A stretch of 19,255 nt of DNA from Candidatus Bathyarchaeota archaeon (GCA_030601645.1 JAUWBQ010000012.1:1-19255), one strand, 5' to 3'. Positions 7,381 to 13,895 are shown, counted from the first letter of the stretch. The notes: generated by a model not told the origin, from the sequence alone. Program-made: numbers and translations.

Positions 7381-9105
7381 TCAGCACCCCGAAGCCACGA
7401 GGGTGTAGATGTCCCCCTGGCCTGGAGCGTCAACGAATCCGTCCTGGTCAGTGTCCTCCCATTTTACGACCACCCAGCTATAGGAGTATGAGGTCAGGTC
7501 TGGGTAGATGACGTGCTCGAAATACATCCCAGCAGCATAGGTTCCATGCCTCCCGAATCCATAGAAGAGCAGCATACGCCTGCCCGCTCCATCCCTATAA
7601 GTCTCGATGACGAACATATCCTGGTCTTGGTTGACTGTTGACACGGGTAGGCCTGCGCCGAGGATGCACTCCCCGTCCCAGCGCCGGAACAGGCAGACGC
7701 CGTCTGCGCAGAGGAATTGGATGGGCGCTCTGTCTGCCCGGGGGGTCGACTCGGACTCGGCGTACCTGACGACGGAGTTGATCTCGGGGCCGCCGAAGCT
7801 GATTATACTGGTGCCGGACTCTCCCAGGGGGCGCCCGGAGGACTGGTCGACGAAGATGCCGTCGGTGTCTAGACCTTTCTCCATTGAAGAGAGTTTGGTA
7901 CAAAGGAAGACCGAGGCTAGCCAGTCGTTCACAATGGCAGCGCTAAGGTTCAAGGGTTTACTGAGGCTGTCAGAGGGGTAGATCACCCTCACCGGTTTAG
8001 AGGCAAAAGCGGCTTGAAAATCTGAGAGTTTAATTGAGTTGATGACCCTCAGCCTCTGGATGTTCTCCTTAGTCTCGTTGTAAATTTTGTAAGGTTCTGC
8101 GCCGCTGGCATCGTAATGAGGCTCAATCTGGATCCTCTCCTGGTATTCGTTCCAGCCGAAGATTCCGATTATGTCCAAGTTACCCTCGGCTGCCTGGGCG
8201 AGGGCGAACTCCCACTGGCGGTCGTAGAGACCCTCCGAATAGTTGACGTCGAACCGTCGCCAGCTGGGGCGGAAGCCGCTCGTGTGGAGTCCCCAGTCGT
8301 CGAACCTCGGGAGGACGCTGCAGTAACGGTTCCTCGCCCTCTGGGTCTCATCGTCGAACCAAGGAGGGTAAACCGATGTTCCGTCGGAGGTCTCACCCCC
8401 TTCGCACAGCATCCAGACCCAGTCTTCCCAGGGTTCCATAGGGTCGCAGTCCCCTGCGACATGAACGTTGAAAAGGTGCGTTTCAGGAGGCTGCGCTGGG
8501 TTAAAGAAGACTAGGAGGGGCTTGCCCTCGTACTCAAAGTAGGTGTCGTAGTGGGGTTCCACGAAGTTCTCCTGGACGTGTTTGTAGACGGACTCGTAAT
8601 CGAAATGCGCCTCCCCAGTAGGAACTCTCCCTTCAGCTATCGCTAGACGATCGCCCTCAAAGGGCTCGACGACGATGGCGAAATCGAGGGGGTCATCATA
8701 CTTTTGGTTCACTTCTAAAAATTTTTTAATGGCACCGTCTTCGAAGGACCTTGGTCCCCACCAGGAAAGGAGAACTAGGTCGATGCCAGCTTCATACATG
8801 AGGGAGATCTGCCATTCGATGACGGTTTCGTTGTAGGACGAGTAGCAGCCTATGACAGGAGTGTCCAGGGTGTTGTCCCAGTGGCGGGGTCCTTGCGAAC
8901 CGTTCTCGTTGCCGAACCATGCGTAGTAGTAGACAGCTACGTACACTCGATTATCCACAAACTTGGGTAATGTAGTATTCTCAGGTTGCTCGTGGTTAAC
9001 AGGTTGCTTTGATTTGGGTCCAGATTTGAGAAGGGTAACGTTCTGGGCTAGTAGTATGATCAGGAGCGTCGATAAGAATGTGCTTATGCCAATTTTTTTC
9101 AGCAC
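7381..9105 (-). CDS. Secreted GH99-like glycoside hydrolase
   Basis: A 574-aa exported protein starting at GTG (9105). An N-terminal signal anchor (residues 6-24, flanked by KK) precedes a polar linker. The catalytic domain opens with VYVAVYYYAWFGN (54-66) and DLVLLSWWG (109-117). It carries GWNEYQERIQIEP at 317-329, matching the NEWHEG-IEP active site of GH99 endo-alpha-mannosidases, where two Glu three residues apart (here E320 and E323) are catalytic. Residues 370-574 form a second, unidentified probably beta-rich domain. That domain ends with an EF-hand/dockerin-like DTDQDGFVD loop near 551-559, suggesting Ca2+ binding. GH99 enzymes cut inside alpha-mannose glycans, consistent with the neighbouring mannosyltransferase; the exact substrate is inferred. 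It is on the strand opposite to the other cluster genes. Confidence 0.83.
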   Translation of the reverse strand: MLKKIGISTFLSTLLIILLAQNVTLLKSGPKSKQPVNHEQPENTTLPKFVDNRVYVAVYYYAWFGNENGSQGPRHWDNTLDTPVIGCYSSYNETVIEWQISLMYEAGIDLVLLSWWGPRSFEDGAIKKFLEVNQKYDDPLDFAIVVEPFEGDRLAIAEGRVPTGEAHFDYESVYKHVQENFVEPHYDTYFEYEGKPLLVFFNPAQPPETHLFNVHVAGDCDPMEPWEDWVWMLCEGGETSDGTSVYPPWFDDETQRARNRYCSVLPRFDDWGLHTSGFRPSWRRFDVNYSEGLYDRQWEFALAQAAEGNLDIIGIFGWNEYQERIQIEPHYDASGAEPYKIYNETKENIQRLRVINSIKLSDFQAAFASKPVRVIYPSDSLSKPLNLSAAIVNDWLASVFLCTKLSSMEKGLDTDGIFVDQSSGRPLGESGTSIISFGGPEINSVVRYAESESTPRADRAPIQFLCADGVCLFRRWDGECILGAGLPVSTVNQDQDMFVIETYRDGAGRRMLLFYGFGRHGTYAAGMYFEHVIYPDLTSYSYSWVVVKWEDTDQDGFVDAPGQGDIYTLVASGC

Positions 9106-9371
9106 GATTGATCCGCCCAGTAGATTTTCGCATCCTATGACCGCAAGTAATGAGATTCAGACTCCGTTAATCGTAAATAGCTATTGTTCCTTTGTCGCCA
9201 ACGTCAAAGTAAAACGACTGGGGTTCTACAATTAAATAAATGGTTTAATGCCTAACAGAAATCTTCTCCTCGTTGCTAACGCGTTGCGATCCTTTTAGTT
9301 TTGAGTGTGTTTCCAGCCTAATGGTGTTGGTGACAATTTGTTGAATTATTTAGAACTGAAACTTCACTTAG

Positions 9372-9689
9372 ATGATTGTTCAGGAAAATGTCGATGTCTG
9401 CGTTACCATCCCCACTTACAATGAAGCAGGGTCGATCAAGGAGCTAATTTATTCTATCGAGGAACTCGGAGAATTTACATGCTCAGATCGTTATCGTTGA
9501 CGACAATAGTAGCGGTGGGACATTAGACATTGTCAGAGAACTGGTTCAAGAGTATGGCAATATTGCTTTGGTTGTGCGTAGAGGAAAGCTTGGACTCGGA
9601 TCAGCGATAATAGACAGCTTCAAGACGGCTTTGAGCCTTGTTCCACAGCCTCGTTTCGTAGTGACCATGGATGGGGACCTCTCCCGCGC
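9372..9689 (+). pseudogene. Frameshifted, truncated GT2 dolichyl-phosphate mannose synthase-like gene
   Basis: From the ATG at 9372 (AATTATTTA TATA-like box at 9344-9352) the frame reads MIVQENVDVCVTIPTYNEAG then SIKELIYSIEELG, the start of a GT-A family 2 glycosyltransferase. One extra base near 9465-9470 breaks the frame. The next frame continues AQIVIVDDNSSGGTLDIVREL, then VVRRGKLGLGSAIIDSFKTAL and FVVTMDGDLS, i.e. the VDDNS and MD.DLS nucleotide-sugar and metal motifs of DPM1-like enzymes. Homology then stops where HxP normally follows, and the sequence runs into the C-terminal coding end of an MFS transporter. About 60% of the catalytic domain is missing, so the gene is dead. An intact one would have charged dolichyl phosphate for the PIG-V and DUF2079 enzymes. 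Confidence 0.82.
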
Positions 9690-9761
9690 GCGCTGGTCGC
9701 CGTCTCGGTGTTAGTAGGGCTTGCCTTCAAGGAGGCAAGGGCCGAGGAGAGCGGGGTCTAG
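9690..9761 (+). pseudogene. C-terminal remnant of a second MFS transporter gene
   Basis: Reading GCG at 9690 in frame to TAG at 9759-9761 gives 23 codons, including GLAFKEARAEE. This aligns without gaps to ALSFKETRAEE and the preceding last helix of the MFS protein encoded at 915-2153. Third-codon positions differ, so it is a diverged paralogue end, not a recent copy. It is fused directly to the interrupted GT2 gene, marking an old deletion or recombination junction. Confidence 0.75.
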
Positions 9762-9824
9762 ATTATCCAGACGGATTGATTGGGGCTACGCTCGCAGGGT
9801 GCGCGCGCCCTCTGGCTGGGAATG

Positions 9825-9834
9825 GCTTTTCTAA
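9825..9834 (+). promoter_or_regulatory. TATA-like box of the GNAT gene
   Basis: GCTTTTCTAA interrupts G+C-rich sequence and is centred about 27 nt before the ATG at 9857, the leaderless spacing seen elsewhere in this window. Confidence 0.45.
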
Positions 9835-9856
9835 GAGTCCGCCCCCTGTTTCCCTG

Positions 9857-10360
9857 ATGCGTGGGGTGGAGTTCAGGATCCGGACGAGGGCGTCCGATGC
9901 GGACGTTGAGCTCTTCGACAGGCTGAACTTCGAGTCCTTCAGGCTCACGTTTCTCGGGGGTGAGGAGCTGAGCGACGAGGAGGCCAGGGTCCGGTTCGAT
10001 GAGTTCGAGAGGGGCGATCCGCTGGATCCGTGGGGGGAGGGTCACGAGGTGTTCTTCGGGGAGGACGGGGCGGGGGTTCCGGTGGGGCTGGTCTGGGTGG
10101 CGGTCCGGGGGCCGTTCTGGAGGTGGGGTGAGAGGCTGGCCTGGGTGTATAATCTTCACGTGGTTCCCGGGTTCAGGAGGCTGGGGCTCGCTAGGACGCT
10201 GCTGGGGGTGGCGGAGGGGTGGGCCCGGGATCGGGGGCTGGGGTTGATGGCCCTGCACATCTCGGCGTGGAATGATGCCGCGAGGAGCCTGTACGAGTCG
10301 GCGGGGTATGGTCTTGTCCACGAGCACGGGGAAAGCCGCTTCTACGAGAAAAAACTGTGA
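9857..10360 (+). CDS. GNAT family N-acetyltransferase
   Basis: A 167-aa Gcn5-related acetyltransferase that transfers acetyl from acetyl-CoA to an unknown amine. Motif A is LHVVPGFRRLGLARTLL (R107/R108-L-G-L-A forms the pyrophosphate-binding loop), preceded by the strand LAWVYN. Motif B is ALHISAWNDAARSLYESAGY, the N..A..LYE..GF signature of the GNAT fold. The C-terminus ends in a typical final strand, SRFYEKKL. The open frame extends upstream to 9671, but that part crosses the GT2/MFS remnants and has no domain character. The ATG at 9857 starts the conserved domain (MRGVEFRIRT) and has a TATA-like element about 28 nt upstream. G+C content is very high. No neighbour indicates the substrate. 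Confidence 0.88.
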   Translation: MRGVEFRIRTRASDADVELFDRLNFESFRLTFLGGEELSDEEARVRFDEFERGDPLDPWGEGHEVFFGEDGAGVPVGLVWVAVRGPFWRWGERLAWVYNLHVVPGFRRLGLARTLLGVAEGWARDRGLGLMALHISAWNDAARSLYESAGYGLVHEHGESRFYEKKL

Positions 10361-10420
10361 CCGCAACTGGTGGAGGGGGAGGGGGATGAGTCTGGTCTTA
10401 GGCCTGCATTCTTTTCCTGC

Positions 10421-10795
10421 TCAGGCTTCGTCGAGCCGTCTCAGGGCGTCCAGTGCCTCTTCCGTCATCCGGTATATGGTTTTCTTTCCCATTCTGCCGT
10501 GCTCCTCTATGACGAGTACTCCTTCTCTGAGGAGTCTGCTCTTCTCTCTCTCGCTGAGGATTCCTGCTACTACGTGATCCGAGGTGATCTTCTGGAGTTC
10601 GTCGTTGTACAGGTGTACGAGGTTGTCGAAGGTTCTGCTTTCCACCCAGTCTAGGGTTTTGGAGGGGATTCCGTGGAAGTCTCTGAGGTGGGCTTGGAAG
10701 CGCAGGTCGCTCTCGTAGCGTGCGCCGCAGTGGGGGCAGATGTGTTTGGGCTGCGTCTCGCGGTGGGATTCCCCGTGGACGAGGCGCTCGTGCAC
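10421..10795 (-). CDS. C2H2 zinc-finger / winged-helix-like small protein
   Basis: From GTG at 10795 this encodes 124 aa. A classical C2H2 finger is at residues 20-41 (HICPHCGARYESDLRFQAHLRDFH: C20, C23, H36, H41). The C-terminal half (about 70-124) looks like a winged helix: SEREKSRLLREGVLVIEEHG, then KTIYRMTEEALDALRRL. It is probably a DNA- or RNA-binding regulator. In-frame sequence upstream of this GTG encodes another complete C2H2 finger (10796-10861) and lies downstream of a good TATA-like box, so the real protein is probably about 20 residues longer and uses a non-standard start. The gene converges with the GNAT gene. Target unknown. Confidence 0.75.
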   Translation of the reverse strand: MHERLVHGESHRETQPKHICPHCGARYESDLRFQAHLRDFHGIPSKTLDWVESRTFDNLVHLYNDELQKITSDHVVAGILSEREKSRLLREGVLVIEEHGRMGKKTIYRMTEEALDALRRLDEA

Positions 10796-10861
10796 GGCTC
10801 TCCCGTGCTTGGTGTCGAAGGTGCGCTCGCATCCGGGGTGACGGCAGATGTTGTATATGAT
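10796..10861 (-). other. In-frame upstream C2H2 finger lacking a canonical start
   Basis: Continuing the zinc-finger frame upstream of the GTG at 10795 gives IIYNICRHPGCERTF then DTKHGRAVHERLVH: Cys-x4-Cys-x12-His-x4-His, a full finger whose last His lies within the called ORF. No ATG, GTG or TTG precedes it in frame before a TAA near 11003-11005. The first codons after the predicted transcription start (about 10870) are TTT AGG ATC ATA TAC, so initiation would need ATC or ATA, or the original start has mutated. Confidence 0.6.
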
Positions 10862-10893
10862 CCTAAACCCCTCGGGTATAGGGTGGGTGCTGG

Positions 10894-10900
10894 AATAAAA
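10894..10900 (-). promoter_or_regulatory. TATA box of the zinc-finger gene
   Basis: TTTTATT on the minus strand, an A/T island in G+C-rich DNA. The usual 26-27 nt offset puts transcription start near 10870, so the first finger at 10796-10861 would be in the mRNA. Confidence 0.5.
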
Positions 10901-11002
10901 GGGTTCGATGTTGTCTGGATGGGTGGCCGTATTTGGGCTTGCACTGGGCGCTGTTGCGGTGGCTGTCTTGGTCTTATCGGTTTGTGTGTGGGGGGGTTCT
11001 TG

Positions 11003-11260
11003 TTATTTGTCTTTGAGGGCTTGTTGTAGTTTGATTATTTCTCTTCTGTTGTCTACTGTGGCGGTGAGGGTGAGGAGGTCGAGGGGGGAGGGGATCTGGG
11101 TGTGGATCATGGCGGCCTGTTCGTTGGCCCATGTGGGGTAGAGCTGGTCGAGGGCGTCTTGGAGTTCGTTGGCTTTGAGGGCTTGGCGGTAGGTTTTGCG
11201 GAGCATTTTCATTTTGTCTTGGAGGCGGGTTCTCATGGTTCCTTTGGTGGTTCTTCCCAT
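11003..11260 (-). CDS. Small basic helical protein of unknown function (85 aa)
   Basis: I do not recognise a family. The 85-aa protein begins MGRTTKGTMRTRLQDKMKML and is Lys/Arg-rich at the N-terminus. Residues 10-45 look alpha-helical (LRKTYRQALKANELQDALDQLYP) and the end is again helical (NRREIIKLQQALKDK). It could be a nucleic-acid-binding or toxin/antitoxin-like small protein, but nothing proves this. The frame is open further upstream to 11344, but that stretch is Thr/Pro-rich low complexity. TTATCAA at 11284-11290 (minus) lies 27 nt before the ATG at 11260, giving a leaderless start. Its first 25 or so codons and promoter are duplicated at 11828-11973, where the copy has lost its ATG. 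Confidence 0.6.
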   Translation of the reverse strand: MGRTTKGTMRTRLQDKMKMLRKTYRQALKANELQDALDQLYPTWANEQAAMIHTQIPSPLDLLTLTATVDNRREIIKLQQALKDK

Positions 11261-11327
11261 GGTGGTTGTGGTGGGGGTGGGGGTTGATAAGTGGTGCCCA
11301 GTTCCTTGGACCTGGGAGGTGCGTGAA
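11183..11327. repeat. Direct repeat copy 1 (about 145 bp)
   Basis: From TTGGCGGT to GTGCGTGAA this stretch recurs at 11828-11973 with only a few substitutions and one extra G. It spans the 5' coding end of the 85-aa gene, its ATG, its TATA-like box and an upstream palindrome. The two copies bracket the double zinc-ribbon gene. Confidence 0.9.
11297..11316. promoter_or_regulatory. Palindromic operator candidate, copy 1
   Basis: Arms CCCAGTTCC and GGACCTGGG around a TT spacer match at 8 of 9 positions. The site lies just upstream of the TATA-like box of the 85-aa gene and about 50 bp upstream of the zinc-ribbon gene's TATA box, so one dimeric regulator could act on both divergent promoters. 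The identical sequence occurs at 11943-11962. Confidence 0.5.
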
Positions 11328-11362
11328 CGTGGCGGGGTGTGCAAGTGTAAATTGATGATAAA

Positions 11363-11371
11363 TTATTTATA
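11363..11371 (+). promoter_or_regulatory. TATA box of the double zinc-ribbon gene
   Basis: TTATTTATA, centred about 30 nt before the GTG at 11398, supports that codon as a near-leaderless start rather than the TTG at 11374, which would overlap the promoter. Confidence 0.6.
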
Positions 11372-11397
11372 CTTTGATTTTTAATGGATGCTTACGG

Positions 11398-11736
11398 GTG
11401 AATGGCTTGCCTGTGTTTGACGAGTACGGGACGGGTCAGGTCAATCCGGAGTCGGCGCTCTACTACTGTAAGGGCTGTGGCGAGATTATTCCTCTCTCGA
11501 AGGGTGAGAGGTTCCCGCCGTGCGCTGATTGTGGTGACGCTACTTGGATGGCTGTTGCTATCGCGGGGGAGGCTGGGAAGGAGTACGGGATCGGCGGGGA
11601 TAGCCCCGAGTCGGGTCTGTTCCTCTGCACCAACTGCATGAAGCAGATTATTCCCCTCGCTAAGGGGGACAACTTCCCTCCGTGTGCCTCGTGTCGCGCG
11701 GCTGGTATTAAGTGGCGGATGATCGTCCACGCTTGA
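11398..11736 (+). CDS. Tandem zinc-ribbon protein
   Basis: A 112-aa protein made of two similar zinc ribbons: C24-x2-C27-x14-C42-x2-C45 and C77-x2-C80-x15-C96-x2-C99. Both contain the same IIPL.KG..FPPCA.C core, so one arose by internal duplication. Single ribbons with this core (LYxCxxCGxxIPLxKGExFPPC) are known in small bacterial and archaeal proteins of unknown role, likely binding nucleic acid or protein. The GTG at 11398 is chosen because the TATA box is about 30 nt upstream. The gene sits between the two copies of a direct repeat, diverges from the 85-aa gene and may share its palindromic operator. Confidence 0.78.
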   Translation: MNGLPVFDEYGTGQVNPESALYYCKGCGEIIPLSKGERFPPCADCGDATWMAVAIAGEAGKEYGIGGDSPESGLFLCTNCMKQIIPLAKGDNFPPCASCRAAGIKWRMIVHA

Positions 11737-11749
11737 GCGTGCCGGATCT

Positions 11750-11905
11750 TTATTTTCCCTTTTTTTTCTTGTTCGGCGTGTGCTTGGGTTCGATGTGGGC
11801 TTGCTGGGGCTTTTGGTCTTTGGGGGTTTGGCGGTGGGTCTTGCGGAGCATTTTCATCTTGTCTTGGAGGCGGGTTCTCATGGTTCCTTTGGTGGTTCTT
11901 CCCGT
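11750..11905 (-). pseudogene. Truncated, start-less duplicate of the 85-aa gene
   Basis: Within the second repeat copy the minus strand encodes GRTTKGTMRTRLQDKMKML and RKTHRQ, nearly identical to the 85-aa protein. The ATG is replaced by ACG (11905-11903) and after about 27 codons the sequence diverges into a Lys/Pro-rich tail ending at TAA (11750-11752). An internal ATG at 11881 could still give a 43-aa basic peptide. It converges with the zinc-ribbon gene with a 13-bp gap. Confidence 0.65.
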
Positions 11906-11973
11906 GGTGGTTGTGGTGGGGGTGGGGGGTTGATAAGTGGTGCCCAGTTCCTTGGACCTGGGAGGTGCGTGAA
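11828..11973. repeat. Direct repeat copy 2 (about 146 bp)
   Basis: Second copy of the 11183-11327 repeat, displaced by about 645 bp. It has ATG to ACG at the duplicated start codon and one extra G in the G-run. Its distal edge is only 6 bp from the stop of a truncated DUF998 frame, so the duplication probably went together with loss of that gene's 3' part. Confidence 0.9.
11943..11962. promoter_or_regulatory. Palindromic operator candidate, copy 2
   Basis: Identical to the palindrome at 11297-11316 (arms CCCAGTTCC and GGACCTGGG, TT spacer), retained in the second repeat copy although the gene it would control is degraded. Confidence 0.4.
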
Positions 11974-11979
11974 TATGAC

Positions 11980-12129
11980 TCAGTGGGCGGCGGGGCGGAC
12001 GCCGAGGTGGCTGATATAGTCCCGGGTGGGGCTGTAGCCGGGGGTGAGGTGGGCGGAGGTAGCCTCGGCTAGGAGGTACTGGAGGTTGCCTAGCAGGAAG
12101 AGCCAGCCAGCACGCCTCTCACCCTTCAT
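11980..12129 (-). pseudogene. 5' fragment of a DUF998 membrane protein gene
   Basis: From ATG 12129 the minus strand reads MKGERRAGWLFLLGNLQYLL, then AEATSAHLTPGYSPTRDYIS and HLG, followed by a stop at 11980. This is the first helix and the PGYS...YISxLG signature of DUF998 (archaeal/bacterial seven-helix membrane proteins of unknown function, normally about 200 aa). Only 49 residues remain. A TTATCAA box near 12153-12159 still lies about 27 nt before the ATG. The break coincides with the edge of direct-repeat copy 2. Confidence 0.75.
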
Positions 12130-12225
12130 TTTAATCGAGAGAATTATTGGGATTGATAATCCTTAATACTTATAGATTTAAAAAACACCAGAGCAGGTCT
12201 CAAAATAACGAGAAAAACGTTATTG

Positions 12226-12234
12226 TAATATTTA
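12226..12234 (+). promoter_or_regulatory. TATA box of the vsr-dcm unit
   Basis: TAATATTTA centred about 29 nt before the ATG at 12259. The surroundings are generally A+T-rich, so specificity is limited, but the spacing fits the leaderless starts seen elsewhere. Confidence 0.4.
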
Positions 12235-12258
12235 CCCATATATTTATTCTAATACCAG

Positions 12259-12696
12259 ATGACTAGCAGACGATCTAAAGAAGAAGTCAGATATTATATG
12301 TCACGCATCCGTTCAAAAAACACAAAACTCGAGGAGAAACTTGAAGAGATTATTAGTCAACTTGATGTAGAATATGTAAAATATTACGATATTATTGGGA
12401 AACCTGATTTTGCTTTCCCCAACTTGAAGATAGCCATCTTTGCTGACAGCGACTTCTGGCACGGTTATAATTGGGATGAAAAGAAACATGCTATAAAAAC
12501 AAACAAAGAATTCTGGCATAAGAAAATAGAGCGAAACATTCAACGTGATATTGAGGTAACTAAAGAACTAAAAAAACAAGGTTGGACAGTGATCCGATTT
12601 TGGGGGCACGAGATACGCCGGCAGTCTGATAAGTGTAAATCTATCATTTTAGAGATAATGAAGGGGTTTGCGCCCTTCCAACAATACAGTCCTTGA
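12259..12696 (+). CDS. vsr: Vsr-like very short patch repair endonuclease
   Basis: A 145-aa PD-(D/E)XK-type nuclease of the Vsr family. YMSRIRSKNTKLEEKL (13-28) is the N-terminal signature. IIGKPDFAF (45-53) holds the metal-binding catalytic Asp (D50, equivalent to D51 of E. coli Vsr). IAIFADSDFWHG (58-69) matches the FxxxxFWH motif, with D63 where E. coli has H64. FWHKKIERNIQRD and WTVIRFWGHEI complete the fold. E. coli Vsr nicks 5' of T in T:G mismatches made by deamination of 5-methylcytosine. The cytosine methyltransferase gene 16 bp downstream on the same strand makes the same role likely here, though some family members may instead act as restriction nucleases. Confidence 0.92.
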   Translation: MTSRRSKEEVRYYMSRIRSKNTKLEEKLEEIISQLDVEYVKYYDIIGKPDFAFPNLKIAIFADSDFWHGYNWDEKKHAIKTNKEFWHKKIERNIQRDIEVTKELKKQGWTVIRFWGHEIRRQSDKCKSIILEIMKGFAPFQQYSP

Positions 12697-12712
12697 GACA
12701 AATTAGACGGGG

Positions 12713-13744
12713 ATGTTCCCAATGGAAATAATCGGGATTGAGATCATGTGCGGAATCGGAGGAGGTACTAGAGGCTTCCTCGATGGGGGCATACGTATCT
12801 TAAGAGGTATTGATAAAGACAAAAACTGTCAAAAAACATATGAGGAAAATAACAAACCCGCGAAATTTCTACACAAAAACATTTTAGATCTTACTTCTGA
12901 TGAATTGTTATCCGGAATCGATAGAGAAAACGATTCCAAGTTTGCGATAATAGCGTGCGCTCCCTGTCAACCGTTTTCTAGAGCAGGTGTACAAGATCCA
13001 GAAGATATTAGAACAAGCTCGATTTTGGCAGTAAACAAATTTATTTATGATATAAAACCCGACTTCGTTTTCGTTGAAAATGTACCGGGATTCATGAAAT
13101 TCTATCCCGAGATCTATGAACAGTTCCTAGAGCCCTATAATGAGATGAACTACCATTATGATTGCGACGTTGTAAATCTAAGGGTATATGGGGTCCCTCA
13201 AAATCGTCGTCGGTACTTATTTCTAGCATCTCGAGATTATGAGATACAACTCCCTGAACCAACGCATGGATCTGGACTTCTTCCGTTTGTTACTGTGAGA
13301 AACGTAATAGAGCCTTTTTCACTATTAGAGCCTAATGAATACCATAGAGGAGCTCCTAATCATGATTGCTATAATTTGACGGAAAAAACTATTAATCGTT
13401 TAAAACATACGCCGTCAGACGGGGGCAGTTGGAAGGATTGGCCTGAAGAGCTAATTTTAGATTGTCATAAAGAGAGGAAAGGACACTATGATGTTTATGG
13501 TAGAATGAGATGGGACGAACCTGGCCCTACCATAACCTGTCGTAGTATAAATGTATCAAACGGGCGATTTGCTCATCCAATCCATAATAGAGGTATTTCC
13601 GTGAGAGAAGCTGCTGCTCTACAAACATTCAGTAACAATTTCATTTTCTATGAATCGTTGACTGCATCAGCTAGGTACATTGGTAACGCTGTACCTCCCA
13701 TAGTAGCAAAAAAAATTGCAGAAAAAATTATCTGTACGATATGA
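12713..13744 (+). CDS. dcm: DNA (cytosine-5)-methyltransferase
   Basis: A 343-aa C5-cytosine methyltransferase that methylates C in a DNA recognition site. Conserved motifs in order: IEIMCGIGGGTRGF (I, SAM binding), ACAPCQPFSRAG with catalytic C85 (IV), FVFVENVPGF with E122 (VI), VYGVPQNRRRYLFLAS (VIII), then a target-recognition region from about 172 to 285, REAAALQTF (IX) and YIGNAVPP near 322-329 (X). Length is normal. Start: ATG 12713, or ATG 12722 (residue 4) equally possible. It is likely co-transcribed with the Vsr-like gene. No conventional type II restriction gene is adjacent, so it could be a solitary modification enzyme or the marking part of the HerA/NurA-like island downstream. 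The recognition sequence cannot be read from the protein. Confidence 0.93.
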   Translation: MFPMEIIGIEIMCGIGGGTRGFLDGGIRILRGIDKDKNCQKTYEENNKPAKFLHKNILDLTSDELLSGIDRENDSKFAIIACAPCQPFSRAGVQDPEDIRTSSILAVNKFIYDIKPDFVFVENVPGFMKFYPEIYEQFLEPYNEMNYHYDCDVVNLRVYGVPQNRRRYLFLASRDYEIQLPEPTHGSGLLPFVTVRNVIEPFSLLEPNEYHRGAPNHDCYNLTEKTINRLKHTPSDGGSWKDWPEELILDCHKERKGHYDVYGRMRWDEPGPTITCRSINVSNGRFAHPIHNRGISVREAAALQTFSNNFIFYESLTASARYIGNAVPPIVAKKIAEKIICTI

Positions 13745-13895
13745 TGTGGGTACTATTTATTGCATACATCAATAATTTTCTCCAATATTTCTCAGGTTTT
13801 CATAATAAACATGAGAGACATCAGGATTATTATGAGGAAATAATTAATATAATTTTAATATAATTATGGTTATTATTAACATAATAATCAAATCA

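Noticed and set aside
9671..9856. N-terminal extension of the GNAT ORF
   Set aside because: It reads the GT2/MFS scar out of frame; the conserved GNAT domain and TATA-like spacing support 9857.
10398..11029. Overlapping ORFs in other frames around the zinc-finger gene
   Set aside because: They show biased composition typical of G+C-rich shadow frames; only the frame with paired C2H2 fingers carries motifs.
13840..13895. AATATAATT-type short repeats before the HerA-like gene
   Set aside because: They are short and fit ordinary A+T-rich intergenic sequence; no regular spacing or convincing operator symmetry.
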